This document shows, piece after piece, positions 52,978 through 63,838 of a stretch of 64,000 nt of DNA (position 1 is its first letter; each line of letters opens with the position of its first letter). Source of the stretch: Macrothele yani (lineage: Eukaryota; Arthropoda; Arachnida; Araneae; Macrothelidae); assembly GCA_039090855.1 (NCBI GenBank), contig CM077027.1, positions 99,856,316 to 99,920,315 of the forward strand, read 5' to 3'. The position numbers were made by a program, and so were the translations under genes. Below the pieces are notes generated by a model. The model was not told the origin of the DNA, searched no databases, and saw only the letters and a list, made by a program, of their open reading frames with translations.

Positions 52978-53534
52978 GTGAAGATTTATTTACGGGTAAG
53001 TTATGTATATTTCCGTTTAAATCTATAAATTTTACAAAAATGTAATTTTTTTTAGTGAAATATGTATTTTTGAAATTTTATAAAGGTGTGAACCCATGAC
53101 AGTCCCACTTTCATACTTAGGAAATTAGTTAACAATAATGTGAAATGTTGTATATAATTTTTCGAACGTTTTTGAAGATGCACTTTTTGATAAATTAAAA
53201 ATTTAAATTTAAATCTGAAAAACAATTTTCATCTCAAACCCATATTGTGTTGTATATCATAGGAAAGCTCTTGGAAAATGCTGTAAAATGACACCTCTCC
53301 CATCATTTTAGCTTAATTAGGAGAGTTGCTACAGCAATTTGAAATTATGGCAATGGGGTGTTTTTTAGCGATTTTTGACAATTTCACATCGTCGTATTTT
53401 TAAAATGGGTCGACATATTTTAATAAAATTAGGTATTTTTCTTCAACTATATGTAGGCTACCTCTGTGCCAAATTTCATCAAAATCTGAGATGGTGGGGT
53501 AAAATCACTGTGTTGACTTGACATGGAATGACTC
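52978..53534 (-). repeat. Right terminal inverted repeat of copy 2
   Basis: Inverted partner of 42483-43060, ending TTGACTTGACATGGAATGAC followed by TC. Confidence 0.88.
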
Positions 53535-55950
53535 ATCTGCAAAATTTGCTAATAACTTGGAAACTATCTGTGTACAGCGTACATCTACATTCTGCTACTA
53601 TGGGAATGTAGTTTAATTTCTGAAATTTAAAGGTGTTATTCAATGCCCAGTTGTGAATACATGATATTTTGCTTGTCATTTCCATGGAGTTTTTTTAATA
53701 CTCTGTAATATAACTAAGTTCCCTACTTAATCTAACATTTTCTTAATAACTAGAAGATTGTTATGCATTGTGTGAATGTATTTTTGTGAATAGTTAAGTT
53801 GGTAAAGGCATTTTATTAAAGTAAAAATAAGTTCTTAAAATGGCATTGTTATAGCTTAAGTCTTGTAAACCATGACTACATTCTATCACCTGTTCAAATT
53901 CAAAGATTTCCACAACCAGTTATGATGTGTTCAGTTATTTTAGTCAAAGCTCGTGGGAAATTGACTTCACTGTTCCTAAATCATAGAATTGAAATAATTA
54001 AATTTTAACTGTGCAATGGCATACTTAACTAACATTTTGGCAGAGCCATTAGAAGATGGGCCTTATCAAAACTGTTCTCTGTTGAAGATATCAGTTAAGA
54101 AATGTCCCTTGTGATTCAAAAATTACTTCTGACAAAATATATTTTTTTTTTTACTAAAGAAAGACCTATTTTTTATAAACAATTCAATCTTTTCTACTTT
54201 TCATCGTCCAATTTATGCATTCCTTCGTGATGAGTGATTAAAATGGGTGTTGGTTATGTATACACACACACACAGTAAAGGTAGTACAATAAAATTAAAA
54301 CCATAACACAACTGAAAACAAACCTAAGGTTTGTTTTTATCGTATATTAATTTCACAATTTAAGCAGCAGTGTAACAATGAACCAAATTGCGTATTGACA
54401 AGGAGTGAAGAGGGAATAAATTACATTCAGTGGTCAAAAACCAGTACTCCTGTGCACTGGATTTTCCCCCTTCTACCAGTGAATCCCCCTTCCTTGCCAA
54501 TTTAAAGTAGCACTTCTGGAACATATTCCAATGATGAAGAGGTCCAGGAAGTTATGGGGATATGGTTGAGACATGAAGTTTGTTTTGAAGAATCAACACA
54601 AGGAACAAAATTGTGTGAAGTGCTTTAAATTTAAGGGCTGTTACATTGAAGTCTAATAGTATATAATGTTGCCAACATATGAGGTACAGGTATCTGATGA
54701 CATAGAACTCATAGAATATCCCTGAAATTTTTAGTATTGCTTTTGCATAATTAGTTTTTCAGAGTATAAGTAATAGTGCTGCTGGTTTATCAACAGTTTC
54801 ATTATGCCTTTTCAACTTTTATTGGTGTTCACTCATGTGTTTTGTTTTCAGCCAAACTGCAATGCTGCTGTAGTAGAAAACTAGAAAGCAAAAGTAAGTA
54901 ACATTTTTGTGTAAATTTACTTACTTTCTAATGTGATTTTACTACTGGAGTTTATGGAGGTGGGATGGTATTTATTTTTCCATTGTGTTCTTATGTGTTG
55001 CCAATTTGTTTTGTTTCAGGGAATAAGTTGTCAGTGTTGCTGATTATATGGAAGCTTGTTACATGGTGAAATATGAAATGGTTAATGTGCATGAAACATG
55101 TTTCAAATTGTGCATCAAATTTTTTTTTATCCCCATTTCACAAAATGGCAAAGTTTGAAGTCTTTGTTTTGTTGAACCATTACTTGAAGCAGGGGTTTAG
55201 GTCAATCAGCTTATATCTGATTCGAGAATTTTGCTGCTAAATTCAAGAGAGAGAAAGGTTTGATAACACTGTCTGTGGCTGATTTAGATGCCTTGCTCAT
55301 GGCTGTTAAAGTAAATCCAACAACCAGCACCCACAAATTGTCAGCCAAGACAATTTGTGGGTGCTGGTTGTTTCCACATCCACCATTGTTGACAACCTGC
55401 ACAAGCTTGGAAACTTTTGTTTATTATAATGGTGTGATTGTTGTGAATTCATAGATGCCAAACCCTGGAAGTTGTTTTCAGTAATAAACATGTTTTTTCA
55501 GTAATTTTCAATAAGCTAGCTCACACATACAGGCAAATTGAAGTATCTAGAATGGCAACAAATTCCAGTCTGTCACAACAATTATTACAGTGAAAAGAAA
55601 AGAATAAATACATTAAACAATAATTTGCTAGCAGTAGAATTAGAAATGCTGTTGAAAGGAAAAATACTTTTAGAAATCTTTCAGATGTTTTCTCCCCCCC
55701 CCCTCCCCAACCTCTCACTCACACACACGCACATACACTTTACTGAAGAACTAATCTGTATGCAGACTTACCCTGTGATTTTTAGTTTGTATTTCATAGT
55801 TTGTATAGCCAGATAGGTTTCAGCATTCATTCATTCATCCTGACGTTTAGGACTAGACTATAATTTCATCCACCATGTTGAAAGAACTTTCATCCTGAGG
55901 ACCATCTTTCATTATTTTTAACTTTGAGATATGAATACTTATGAGCACCA
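53535..55950. other. About 2.4 kb without a supported gene; perfect hairpin at 55320-55371
   Basis: AT-rich sequence. TTTTGTTTTCAG before 54853 and AAAAGGTAAGTAA-like sequence at about 54893 could mark a 44-base exon, and another TTTCAG precedes 55020, but coding support is lacking. A perfect 23-bp inverted repeat with a 6-base loop is at 55320-55342 and 55349-55371. Confidence 0.45.
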
Positions 55951-55959
55951 TGTATCAAT

Positions 55960-56290
55960 TCTGACAGATCGTCTATTTCTTTACTTCCGTTTTTGGAAAA
56001 ACTTTCCCTCCCTTATCAAGCTGAAACGTAAACATTTGTGAGGGAAAGTAATATTTAACAACAATATGTGACAGTGGAATGATAGTCTAAATTAACAAAA
56101 ACAGATTACGGGAGAAATGCGCGCTCCATCCAACTTCCATTTGCAGAAATTTTCCCTCCATTTTTAAACTGAATTACATATATTTATTGAATAAAATGAT
56201 ATTTAACAACAATAGAGAGCAGAAGAAACATTGTGAAACACTGAATTCACAAATTACGGTGACATTTTTGCTCCATCTGATTTCCAGTTT
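55960..56290 (-). repeat. S1 units, minus orientation
   Basis: Two units with inverted S1 blocks (ATTACGGGAGAAAT, TTTAACAACAATA, TTTTCCCTCCATTTTTAAAC). They abut and truncate the third gene copy of the long-TIR family. Confidence 0.65.
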
Positions 56291-56919
56291 TGGAGATTGT
56301 TGCCAGGGTCCAATGTTCTTCCAGGCTTTGGGTCAGGGGATGACCTTTTTCATTTAACACTGTTTTTGCCTTTCTAGCAATAAAATTAGACCCTCCAAAT
56401 TCAGTTAAAAATTTTTTTAGAGTCCAGCTTTTGGGAAGTGTAGTTAGAAACTGCATTCTAACACTTTTGTCTGTAGTAGCATTGAACTTTTCTTTCAATT
56501 GATTAATAATTTCATTGTCAATCATTTTTGCAGCGTCAGATTCAGTGGTACCTGAATTTAAATGAAGTACTTTCATTCGAAAAGCTTCCGTCACTTTTTT
56601 AATCTATGCTTCTTGGTATTTTTTTCAATCAAATGTTTTCTTTTAACAGGTATTTCTTCGATAGCAGTCAGACTTTTGTTCAAAGCATCAATTGCCTCTT
56701 TTTTCTCTGGAGTTGACAATGTATTTTGAATTGGTACTTCAGGAACATTCAAATGGTCTGGTGATTCTGAGCTGTCTGAATGTGCAAGCCTTCTTGCTCA
56801 GTTAAAATCTCTATAAGTATTATGACACCCATCACATATATTGTCACCTTCATGTTAATTGGCATTATGTCTCAAAATATTTTCATTTACAGATCTCAAT
56901 TGTTTCTTATAATAATTAT
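56247..56919 (-). pseudogene. Transposase-like protein, copy 3 (second piece)
   Basis: Leftward from 56911: KKQLRSVNENILRHNAN, then ICDGCHNTYRDF (CxxC motif), ALNKSLTAIEEIPVKRKH, and from 56594 IINQLKEKFNATTDKSVRMQ, LTTLPKSWTLKKFLTEFGGS and NFIARKAKTVLNEKG. These follow the order of copies 1 and 2 (CxxC, SL-x-x-I-G-E-x-P-V, LP-x-x-W-S-x-x-K). A frameshift before PKPGRTLDPG-like sequence and the abutting S1 repeats end it at about 56290, so the catalytic core is missing. The N-terminal 22 residues lie at 62486-62552, across a hAT insertion. Divergence suggests a different subfamily or an older copy. Confidence 0.7.
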
Positions 56920-57239
56920 CAGGGGTGGGGAATTCCGGAAAAATCTTACCAGCCAGGGATTTTTGCCACTAGCCAAGAAGACATGATATAGGCACGTTAC
57001 AACAACAGTGTACAGAGATGGGATATGACACAAATTTTGAATTTCTGCCCTTATGTAATACAAATACATATATACGCTATACCAGATTTAAAAAAATCCC
57101 CATGAAACCTTTGATTTATAACGGTGATGCATGACACCAATTTATTATTTTATAATTAAATATTTCATACCTAATTAATAATGATAATTCAGCTTTGTTT
57201 CTTTTCAATTTTTACCTCAATTATTCAGCATCACAAAAA

Positions 57240-59400
57240 ATAAATATATGTCCTTGTACATGCTTTGTTCCATCTCCAAAGTACCACTTATCTAGATAGT
57301 CTGCTGGATCAAAATTTTCCAATAATGTCCCATTAATGCGTATATTTAGGAGACTGTTCATACTTCTGTTGACTAATTGAGGTCTTCAAGTGATTTTTGA
57401 TACTTAAAATTCATCTGGCTGAAGCCTTGTTTGTAGGTTGATGTTGATGCTGGTATTACACAAAGAAGCGAATACAACTGGCTTATGTAAAAAAACTTCT
57501 CCTTATGTTCAGTAATCTTTAAAAGTAGTTCATCAACTTTCAAGTTCTGGCTACATATTTTGAAGTCAAACCATTCGTCTACCACACTTTTTAGATATCT
57601 TTCTCATTGTTTTTATGTTTGATTACTTCTTTAAAATGATGCAAGACAATTTTGATTTCATTGTCTCCAAAGTCACTTAAATCTTTTCCAGTGGGCAAAA
57701 TGAATGTGTCAAAAACATATATTGAAGTGATTACAGTGGAATTAATGTCACAAAATCTTTCCAATAAATATTTTTTTGCAAAGTCTATCATAGTATTTCT
57801 GTCAGATTTGAAGAACTTTCCATTTGCAACATTTGTCAGAACTACATCTTTGTAAGTTCCTCCATTATAGGAGGCAAAAAATTGTTCTTCATATTTTCCT
57901 CTTTCTTTCTGCAAATTTTCTAATTTCTTTTTTGCTTTCAAACTTTGTTGTTAAGTTGACATAAAAGCAAATGCCGTTTTTGGAAAATGAGGGACAAGTC
58001 TTGAAAGATTTAAAGAAAATCTAGGAGAAAACAGAGGGTTGCCAGAAATCGGAAACCTTTTATTTTCTTTACTACGCCTTCTGCATTTTTTGCTACCTTG
58101 TTTTTCATTCACTTCATTTCCTAAATGTAACACAACTGGCTGGTAGCCATGAAAAATTGCTCTAAAAACTCCTACTTTAGATGCCACCCACCTCATATAG
58201 TGCAATTCCTGAATTTAAAAAAAAAATTGTGCTAATAAGTTGGCTATTTTTTCCAGGTGCTTGAATTTTTACTGGAATGTTTATGAAATTTATAAATTAA
58301 AATAAGAATAGAGTAAAACGTTAATAAATACGATACATTCTTCAGAGTATAAAGTACGCTTAACTGCAATCGGTGAGCAACACAATGCACAGACAAATAT
58401 ATGTGGTAAAAATTCTTTAAATTGGGCACATAAACCTGATACTTCACCAACCATGTTGGCTGTCCCGTCTGTTGCTATACTAACAATCCAAGAAGTTTTC
58501 TGCAAATCTAAACTAAGAGAAGCAAACTGTTTTTCAATAGCAGAAAAATAGCACTCAGATGTGCTATTTTCTAATTCTAGAAGCCTAAAAAAACATTCTT
58601 CAATTGTACTACTTTTCGAATATCTTGCATACATCATCAATTCCTCTATTGTGACCTTGTCTGTAAGGCATCAAAAATAATGCTAATGAACTGGGACTGC
58701 TTTAGTTCCTCGACCTTGTCCGTAGAGGCATCTAAAATAATGCTAATGAACTGGGACTGCTTTAGTTCCTTCAGTACCGACTCTGTTATAACCTCTGATA
58801 TGCAAGAAATAAATTCCCTGAAAGCATTTCTGTTTGCATACTGGTTTTGTACAACCACCTCTAACTTTCTGGATAACACGATGAGGGATTCAATGTCAGA
58901 AAATGGCTTATTGTTTTTATGTAATATAGTAGCTCAGATTGAATAATACTTTGAGCTGCTTAAATATTTTTTCATCCATCTTTTTAATGCATTTGGCCAA
59001 TGGGATGTAAACAAAAAGCTGTGATGAATTTTCAAAATTATCAACATTTTTTCTATGCTACACAGATTTATCTGTGAAAACTTACGTGATGTATTGACTT
59101 TCGCATCTGCTTTGCAGCAAAATCCACATTTTGCAAGAACATCTTAATAAAAAATCCAGAGGAATTCTTCTATCCATTTCTCCTGAAATTTCCTGTTCTA
59201 TGGCTTTTCACAACTTTTCGCATCATTTATATCTTTGAGTAGCACATTTTCAGAACCAGAATTGAGTTGTATCACAGTGCTATGAACCAAAACATGTAGC
59301 GTAGAGGATGAATCACATGGCACTGCTACATTGCTACCAGACAAATTACGTTGGAAAAATGTAAGTAAAGTTGATTGTTTGGAATTAAACGTATTGAGAT
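57240..59400 (-). pseudogene. hAT transposase of element copy 2 (heavily frameshifted)
   Basis: The same protein as at 17019-19189, read leftward from about 59400. Matching blocks are LSRKLEVVVQNQYANRNAFR, SIILDASTDK, ENSTSECYFSAIEKQFASLS, ATDGTANMVGEVSGLCAQF, HCVAHRLQLSVLYTLKNVSY, MRWVASKVGVFRAIFHGYQP and KKLENLQKERGKYEEQFFAS. Here the second motif reads ATDGTANM, closer to the hAT consensus than the AADRAANM of copy 1. A 60-base duplication near 58670-58740 repeats the SIILDASTDK segment. Many frameshifts, plus loss of the zinc-finger start through the 59402 insertion, make it inactive. Confidence 0.78.
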
Positions 59401-60476
59401 CAATTTGCGGAATTTTTTTTTAAAGGAGTATTTTTACTTCAAAAAATTTAGGGAGTAATTTTCAAAAGTCAGGAGTATTTTAGAAAAATTAACAGATGAA
59501 ATAAAGTACTTACGAAAATGCTAGGCAATTATGAAAAATCAATCCAGATTTCATAAAAATATTTCACTACTGCTCATTGTATTTAGAATTTGGATCTGTT
59601 TTGTTTCTTGTTTTAGAAATAAACATAATATTCGTATTTTAAAACAATAACATTAAATTTATCATGTTTTGGAACAGCAATGTGTTCAAGAAGTGAAAAC
59701 ATTGCATTTTTGAGATTCTTTATAGGCATCTAAAAATATCTAATAAACTTCTCAGCAAGTTCCACAGCCACATTTGTTTTTCTGCAGCTGCACAGCATCC
59801 AGTGCTTAAATTTTCATTTTGCTGATATCTGTGTTCCCCTTCCCATTTCTTTTTAGTCGTTTTTTTTTTTAATGCCTTTGGATGACAATTTTACCCATCA
59901 TGAATGCATGATGGCTTTCACTATTTTTGATAAAAGATAAATAGTGTAACTTCGAAAATATAAATACTTTTGAACACCATGGGTCAATTTTTACAAATTT
60001 TTCAGCTTTGTCACTTTCGTTCTTGCACCCTCCCCCTTATCAAGCTGAAACGCAAATTTTTTTTTTGGGGGGGGGGGTATTTAGGATTACAGGATACATG
60101 TTCTGATCATCGGGGGGGATCTTTGCTACGTCCGATTTCCGTTTGCGAAATCCCCCCCCCTGCCCATTTTAAAGTTGAAATGCAAATATTTATGAAATAA
60201 AATTATATTCAACAACAATGCTAGGCAGAAAAAACATCACGTGAAAAATAAAATTACGATTATGGGAGAAATCTTCATTGCGTCTAACTTCCGTTTTCGA
60301 AAGTTTTGAAAGACGAAACTTCCACTTTCGAAAGTTTCAGCCGGAAAACGTCCTCCACCACTACTAATTGCCCCAAAATTTCTGTTCAGTTATGCATCGA
60401 TCTCGAATAACCCAAATTATGACGGAAAAGGAGAAATTCCTTGAAGCCGCCGCACTCTCATGCCTAAAGATTACAG

Positions 60477-60704
60477 TAGGCCGCCCCGGTGGCACAGTGG
60501 TCTAAGCGGTGGCCTCTGATCATTCGTCCGAACGGGGTCTGGGTTCAAATCCCGGTGAGGCATGGATGTTGTGTTTGTCTTACTGCACTGGCTCTCTCCC
60601 TTCCCTGGAACCAGTGGCCCTAAATTAGGGACGGGCGACTGCTTATAGCCCATTGAGTTGCTCACGGTGGTCGTTAAATCTCCAATCAAAAAAAAAAAAA
60701 AAAA
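60477..60704 (+). mobile_element. tRNA-derived SINE copy 11
   Basis: Full SINE, with the B box altered to GGTTCAAATCC. AAAGATTACAG flanks at 60466-60476 and 60702-60712. It lies inside S1 repeat sequence. Confidence 0.9.
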
Positions 60705-60924
60705 GATTACAGCGAATTTTTTTTGCCATTGAATTTCCGTTTTCAAAATTTTTTCCTCCATTTTCAAACTGAAATACCAATATTTATGGAATAAAATTAT
60801 ATATAACAACAATACTGGACAGAGGCAACATCACAGGAAAAGGAAGTTACGATTACGGAAAAATTCTTTATTTCGTTTACTTCCGTTTCTGAAAGTCGAA
60901 ATACCGTGCTGATGCATATTTTTA

Positions 60925-61125
60925 AGACTTGGTAAAATTCTTCGATGCATATTTTTACACATCGAGAAAAATTCTTGATGAGTACTTTTAAGCGGCGAGA
61001 AAAATTTTCGACGCATGCTTTTGCACATCGAGAAAAATTCCTGTTGCGTATTTTTACGCATTGGTAAAATTTCGATGTGTAAACACACTCTTTGATGCGT
61101 ACTATATGCGTAATTACGCATCTTG
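60925..61125 (-). repeat. 36-bp minisatellite
   Basis: Units with the core GAGAAAAATTC and TGCGTATTTTTACACATC-like sequence repeat about five times. The period is close to 36, so the minus strand reads as repeated RNFSRCVKxC-like peptides, a by-product of the period. Confidence 0.75.
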
Positions 61126-61206
61126 GCAAACTCTGAATCACACACTGATGTTCAATGATACTGCGATTTTTTATGTTGTAAAAGTTCTTTGTCCACCAAA
61201 ACCTTG

Positions 61207-62107
61207 TTTTTTATCCTAGTTGTAAATGCATTTATGGCACCTCTATTCATAGTGATTGTGGAATAACTTTTTTACGGGTCTTATAGAGGTTATTTTTCAT
61301 GAAAGTTGGTTGTCAAATTTTCGAACTAAAGCCTAGTTCGTCATCAGGACTATGTCACTGGAGTAGTTGCTGCCACTCAATTGGAAGAGTCCATCCGCAA
61401 TTATCGTTAATTGTGGTACTTCTTCTTCTTCTTGCTATTTCGATCCCTTCTTCTAGTTTCCTCTTTACTAAGTTTGACTGGTGGGCGATTATTTTCACTG
61501 AGTCCCAATTTATGGAGTGTCCACTTGCTTGTATATGTCTGCCTAGCCCTGTTTTGTTCCCAATGTTCCTAATAGCTGCTTGGTGTTCTTTCATTCGGAC
61601 CTTAATACTTCTCCCTGTTTCTTCTATATAGCTGAGTCCGCAGTTACAGTCGATGCAGTAAATTACTCCTTCCTGCAATTGGATGTCCAATTCTTTCTGC
61701 TTTAAAGCTGGCAGGAATTTCTTTATTTTGTTATTAAGATCTGGAGCTAGCCTGATATTATATTTTGCTCCGATCCTTTTCAGTTTCTCGAAAAGTCCCT
61801 TGTGGTACGTAATTTTGCTGGTGAATTTGAAGTTGGTTTTATCCTGCTTCTTTTAGCACTCGTTTAAATATTTTCTCAACATATGGGGAGGGGTAATTGT
61901 TTTCTGCCAATATTTCCTTTAATTCTTCTTTGTGAAGATCTTTCTGAGTAGCTGAAGAGACCAGGATTTCAATTTTTTCCAAAAATTGTCTCGCCGTATT
62001 CGATTTAATACAATCAGGGTGGAATGAGCAGAAGTCTAACATCTTCCCTGTGTTGGTGGGTTTTCTAAAAAGCTGAGTGAATATTTCCATCGTGCACTCA
62101 GCCAAAA
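61207..62107 (-). mobile_element. Penelope-like element fragment 3 (5' truncated)
   Basis: Inserted in hAT copy 2 between ACCTTGTTTTT and GACAATTTAGTT, which are nearly adjacent in copy 1 (ACCGTGTTTTC...GACAATTTAGTT). It encodes the end of a Penelope-like polymerase and its endonuclease. Confidence 0.75.
61355..62105 (-). pseudogene. Penelope-like RT tail and GIY-YIG endonuclease
   Basis: Two frames. 62105-61839: TQLFRKPTNTGKMLDFCSFH and HPDCIKSNTARQFLEKIE with EELKEILAENNYPSPYVEKI, the C-terminal thumb of Penelope-like RT. 61690-61355: GVIYCIDCNCGLSYIEETGR, the GIY-YIG endonuclease with GVIY and YIE half-motifs, then IKVRMKEHQAAIRN, HIQASGHSINWDSVKII and KRKLEEGIEIA, with the motif-supporting R, H and E residues. 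YIE replaces the usual YIG, which may disable cleavage. The frames are separated by a shift between 61690 and 61839. The catalytic RT core is absent. Different subfamily from fragments 1 and 2. Confidence 0.75.
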
Positions 62108-62485
62108 TGACAGTGAAGACAATTTAGTTGGCGATCTGAGAAGAGAGCCGTAGGTACCACGTGATCGAACAGGCGGGATGGGGACGTTAGTTTCGCACGT
62201 TCTTTCGTGCAATTGAACACCGGGGTCGGTCTAAAAAATAGAATGCTTCTCTGCCTAGCAAGGTATGACTTCAGAGTTCAGGCGTTCGGGTTCTGGATTA
62301 GAATATACTTGCCCGTCTTATAAATGAAAAAGCTTAAAGTGTAAAAGAAAATAATGAAAGCCTACAATATTATTATTTTATATATTTTTAAGAGATCTAA
62401 AATCCAGGAAATCCACTTGCCACGCCAGAAAATCTACTCGCCAATGGCGAGTGGGCGAGCGTAATTCCCCACCCCTGATAATTAT

Positions 62486-62552
62486 GACCATGTTTCTTAA
62501 ATAGGTTACAACAATATACCAAAAAATGCTTTGATGTACTGGGTTCACCCAT
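62486..62552 (-). pseudogene. Transposase-like protein, copy 3 (first piece)
   Basis: From Met at 62552 the minus strand encodes MGEPSTSKHFLVYCCNLFKK followed by HGHNY, the same CCN-x-x-K-K-x-x-H start as copies 1 and 2. It ends exactly at the 8-bp target duplication of hAT copy 2, and the next residues (KKQLRSVNENIL) continue on the other side at 56911. Removing the hAT element and one duplication restores the order seen in the other copies. The short N-terminal zinc motif CCN is thus conserved in all three copies. The remaining gene is truncated. Confidence 0.7.
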
Positions 62553-63383
62553 ATTGTCACAGAGTCCTAATAATAGAGTAGAGTTAAATTATAAATAATA
62601 GTACAAGTCAAATTGTATGAAACAATAAAAAAAATATCTTATACAATAATAGGCCTTTAAGACTAAATAGAACTGACTGCACTTTTGAACTGGAGAGAGG
62701 CCTAGTTGTTCCAAACAAAGATGTCAAAAATGGTTAAACTTATTACTTAACAAACACATAACACTTATTTCACTTCCACTGAAAAAACTTAACTTATAAA
62801 AATCATATTTTTATGTGAAACACTTTAAGTAACACTGCCAACAACTAACTGTTCACTTACTGAGATTTTAGAGGAAACTAAGCAAAAGTTGAGCTAGAGT
62901 GGGCATGAGTCACACTCCTGAAAGAACATGAATCAGAGAAGTCTGTACAGGCTTGTGCCAGAATACCTGTGATTAGCAGACTATTTACTCACATGCTATC
63001 CCTAATTTGTCTGTAGGATTAGTAAATCATTATCTGTAATAGACCCTAATGTAAATTGGTTACCTTGTAGCCAATGTATTTTTTTACCTTACTAGGGGCT
63101 GCGCTCTAGGCTCGCTACGCTCATTTCCAGAGTAGCACTCGGGCCCTGCAGCCCGATCTCCAAGTATATCAGATGAAATAACAACTGGAAAATTCACATA
63201 AATTTCAATTTTTATTGCATGTCTAAGCAAATAAGGCTTGTTATTCCGAACTTTCAGAGGTTTTTTTACTGTTGTTAATTTTTGGAAGGTTGAACTTTTG
63301 TCGTTTGAACTTATGGTACTTACTAAATTTACCAAGAAAAGCAAAAGCGGTCCCAAAAGCATTTCCGTAAACCGTTATGCTAA
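62553..63383. other. Upstream region of copy 3; no TIR found
   Basis: AT-rich sequence, with a GC-rich patch at 63095-63160 (GGGCTGCGCTCTAGGCTCGC). I looked for a GTCATTCCATG terminus in this stretch and did not find one, so copy 3 appears to have lost it. Confidence 0.4.
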
Positions 63384-63838
63384 ACTGTTAAGGTGGACGT
63401 CAAGTAATTTTGCTTCCTATACTTCCAATGAAAATACTTTTGTACAAATTTCCTTCACAATTATTGTGTTCCCAAGGATTAAAATTTGAACATCAATTAA
63501 AATAACTTCATATTATAACTTGGAATACTTAATATTTTCTAAAACATAACCATAATTATATAAAAAATCAATAACTTTTCCTTTGGTGGTGTTGGAACCA
63601 GAAAAAAGATGGCGCAACCTGTACTTTGATGACGTCAGTAGACAAACAAATGTTGGATTACATAATTATGGTTATGTTTTAAAAAATATTAAGTATTCCA
63701 AGTTATAAAATGAAGCTATTTTAATCGATGTTCAAATTTTCATCTTTGGGAACGCATTAATTGTGAAGAAAATGTGTACAGAAGTTTTTCCATTGAAAGT
63801 ATAGGAAGCAAAATAACTTGATGTCCAGCTTAAACAAC
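63384..63838. mobile_element. Foldback element (about 180-bp arms, 90-bp centre)
   Basis: 63384-63562 and 63654-63838 are inverted complements over most of their length, sharing AACTTGGAATACTTAATATT, AACATAACCATAATTAT and TTTTGCTTCCTATACTT. The centre includes AAGATGGCGCAACCTG. Outer ends are near TAAGGTGGACGTCAAG. Non-coding; MITE-like. Confidence 0.8.

Larger units (their letters stand above)
42483..53534 (+). mobile_element. Long-TIR DNA transposon, copy 2 (11 kb with nested insertions)
   Basis: The ends GGTTCATTCCATGTCAAATT and, inverted, GAGTCATTCCATGTCAAGTC begin inverted repeats of about 560-580 bp. ATCT abuts both sides (42479-42482 and 53535-53538). Inside is the same gene as in copy 1, on the plus strand, interrupted by two Penelope-like insertions, two LINE fragments and two Tc1 elements. 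Without inserts it would be roughly 4-5 kb. Confidence 0.85.
59402..61140. mobile_element. Insertion in hAT copy 2 made of S1 repeats, a SINE and a minisatellite
   Basis: Absent from hAT copy 1: TATTGAGATCA continues directly to CACACC there, but here about 1.74 kb lies between GAGATCA and TCACACAC. It holds reverse S1 units at 60010-60450 and 60706-60900, a SINE and a 36-bp minisatellite. No coding gene; ends not defined. Confidence 0.55.
56920..62477 (-). mobile_element. hAT element copy 2 (5558 bp) with perfect 8-bp duplication
   Basis: The ends CAGGGGTGGGGAATTCCGG and, inverted, CAGGGGTGGGGAATTACGC match copy 1. ATAATTAT is duplicated at 56912-56919 and 62478-62485. It is longer than copy 1 because of an insertion at about 59402-61140 and a Penelope-like fragment at about 61207-62107. 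Confidence 0.93.

Noticed and set aside
54853..54893. 44-base exon with TTTTCAG acceptor and GTAAGT donor
   Set aside because: Only one short frame is open, the peptide is Cys-rich without similarity, and no neighbouring exon could be linked.
11787..60450. A giant 48 kb inverted-repeat element bounded by 11787 and 60450
   Set aside because: The right copy lacks the terminal GTCATTCCATG, S1 units occur at many other places in both orientations, and the interval contains complete independent elements.
60925..61125. CRISPR-like array
   Set aside because: Units are diverged and contiguous without unique spacers, and the setting is a eukaryotic transposon.
61839..62105. Host GIY-YIG or structural gene
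   Set aside because: Position inside a hAT element, 5' truncation and the RT-thumb plus endonuclease order identify a Penelope-like retroelement.
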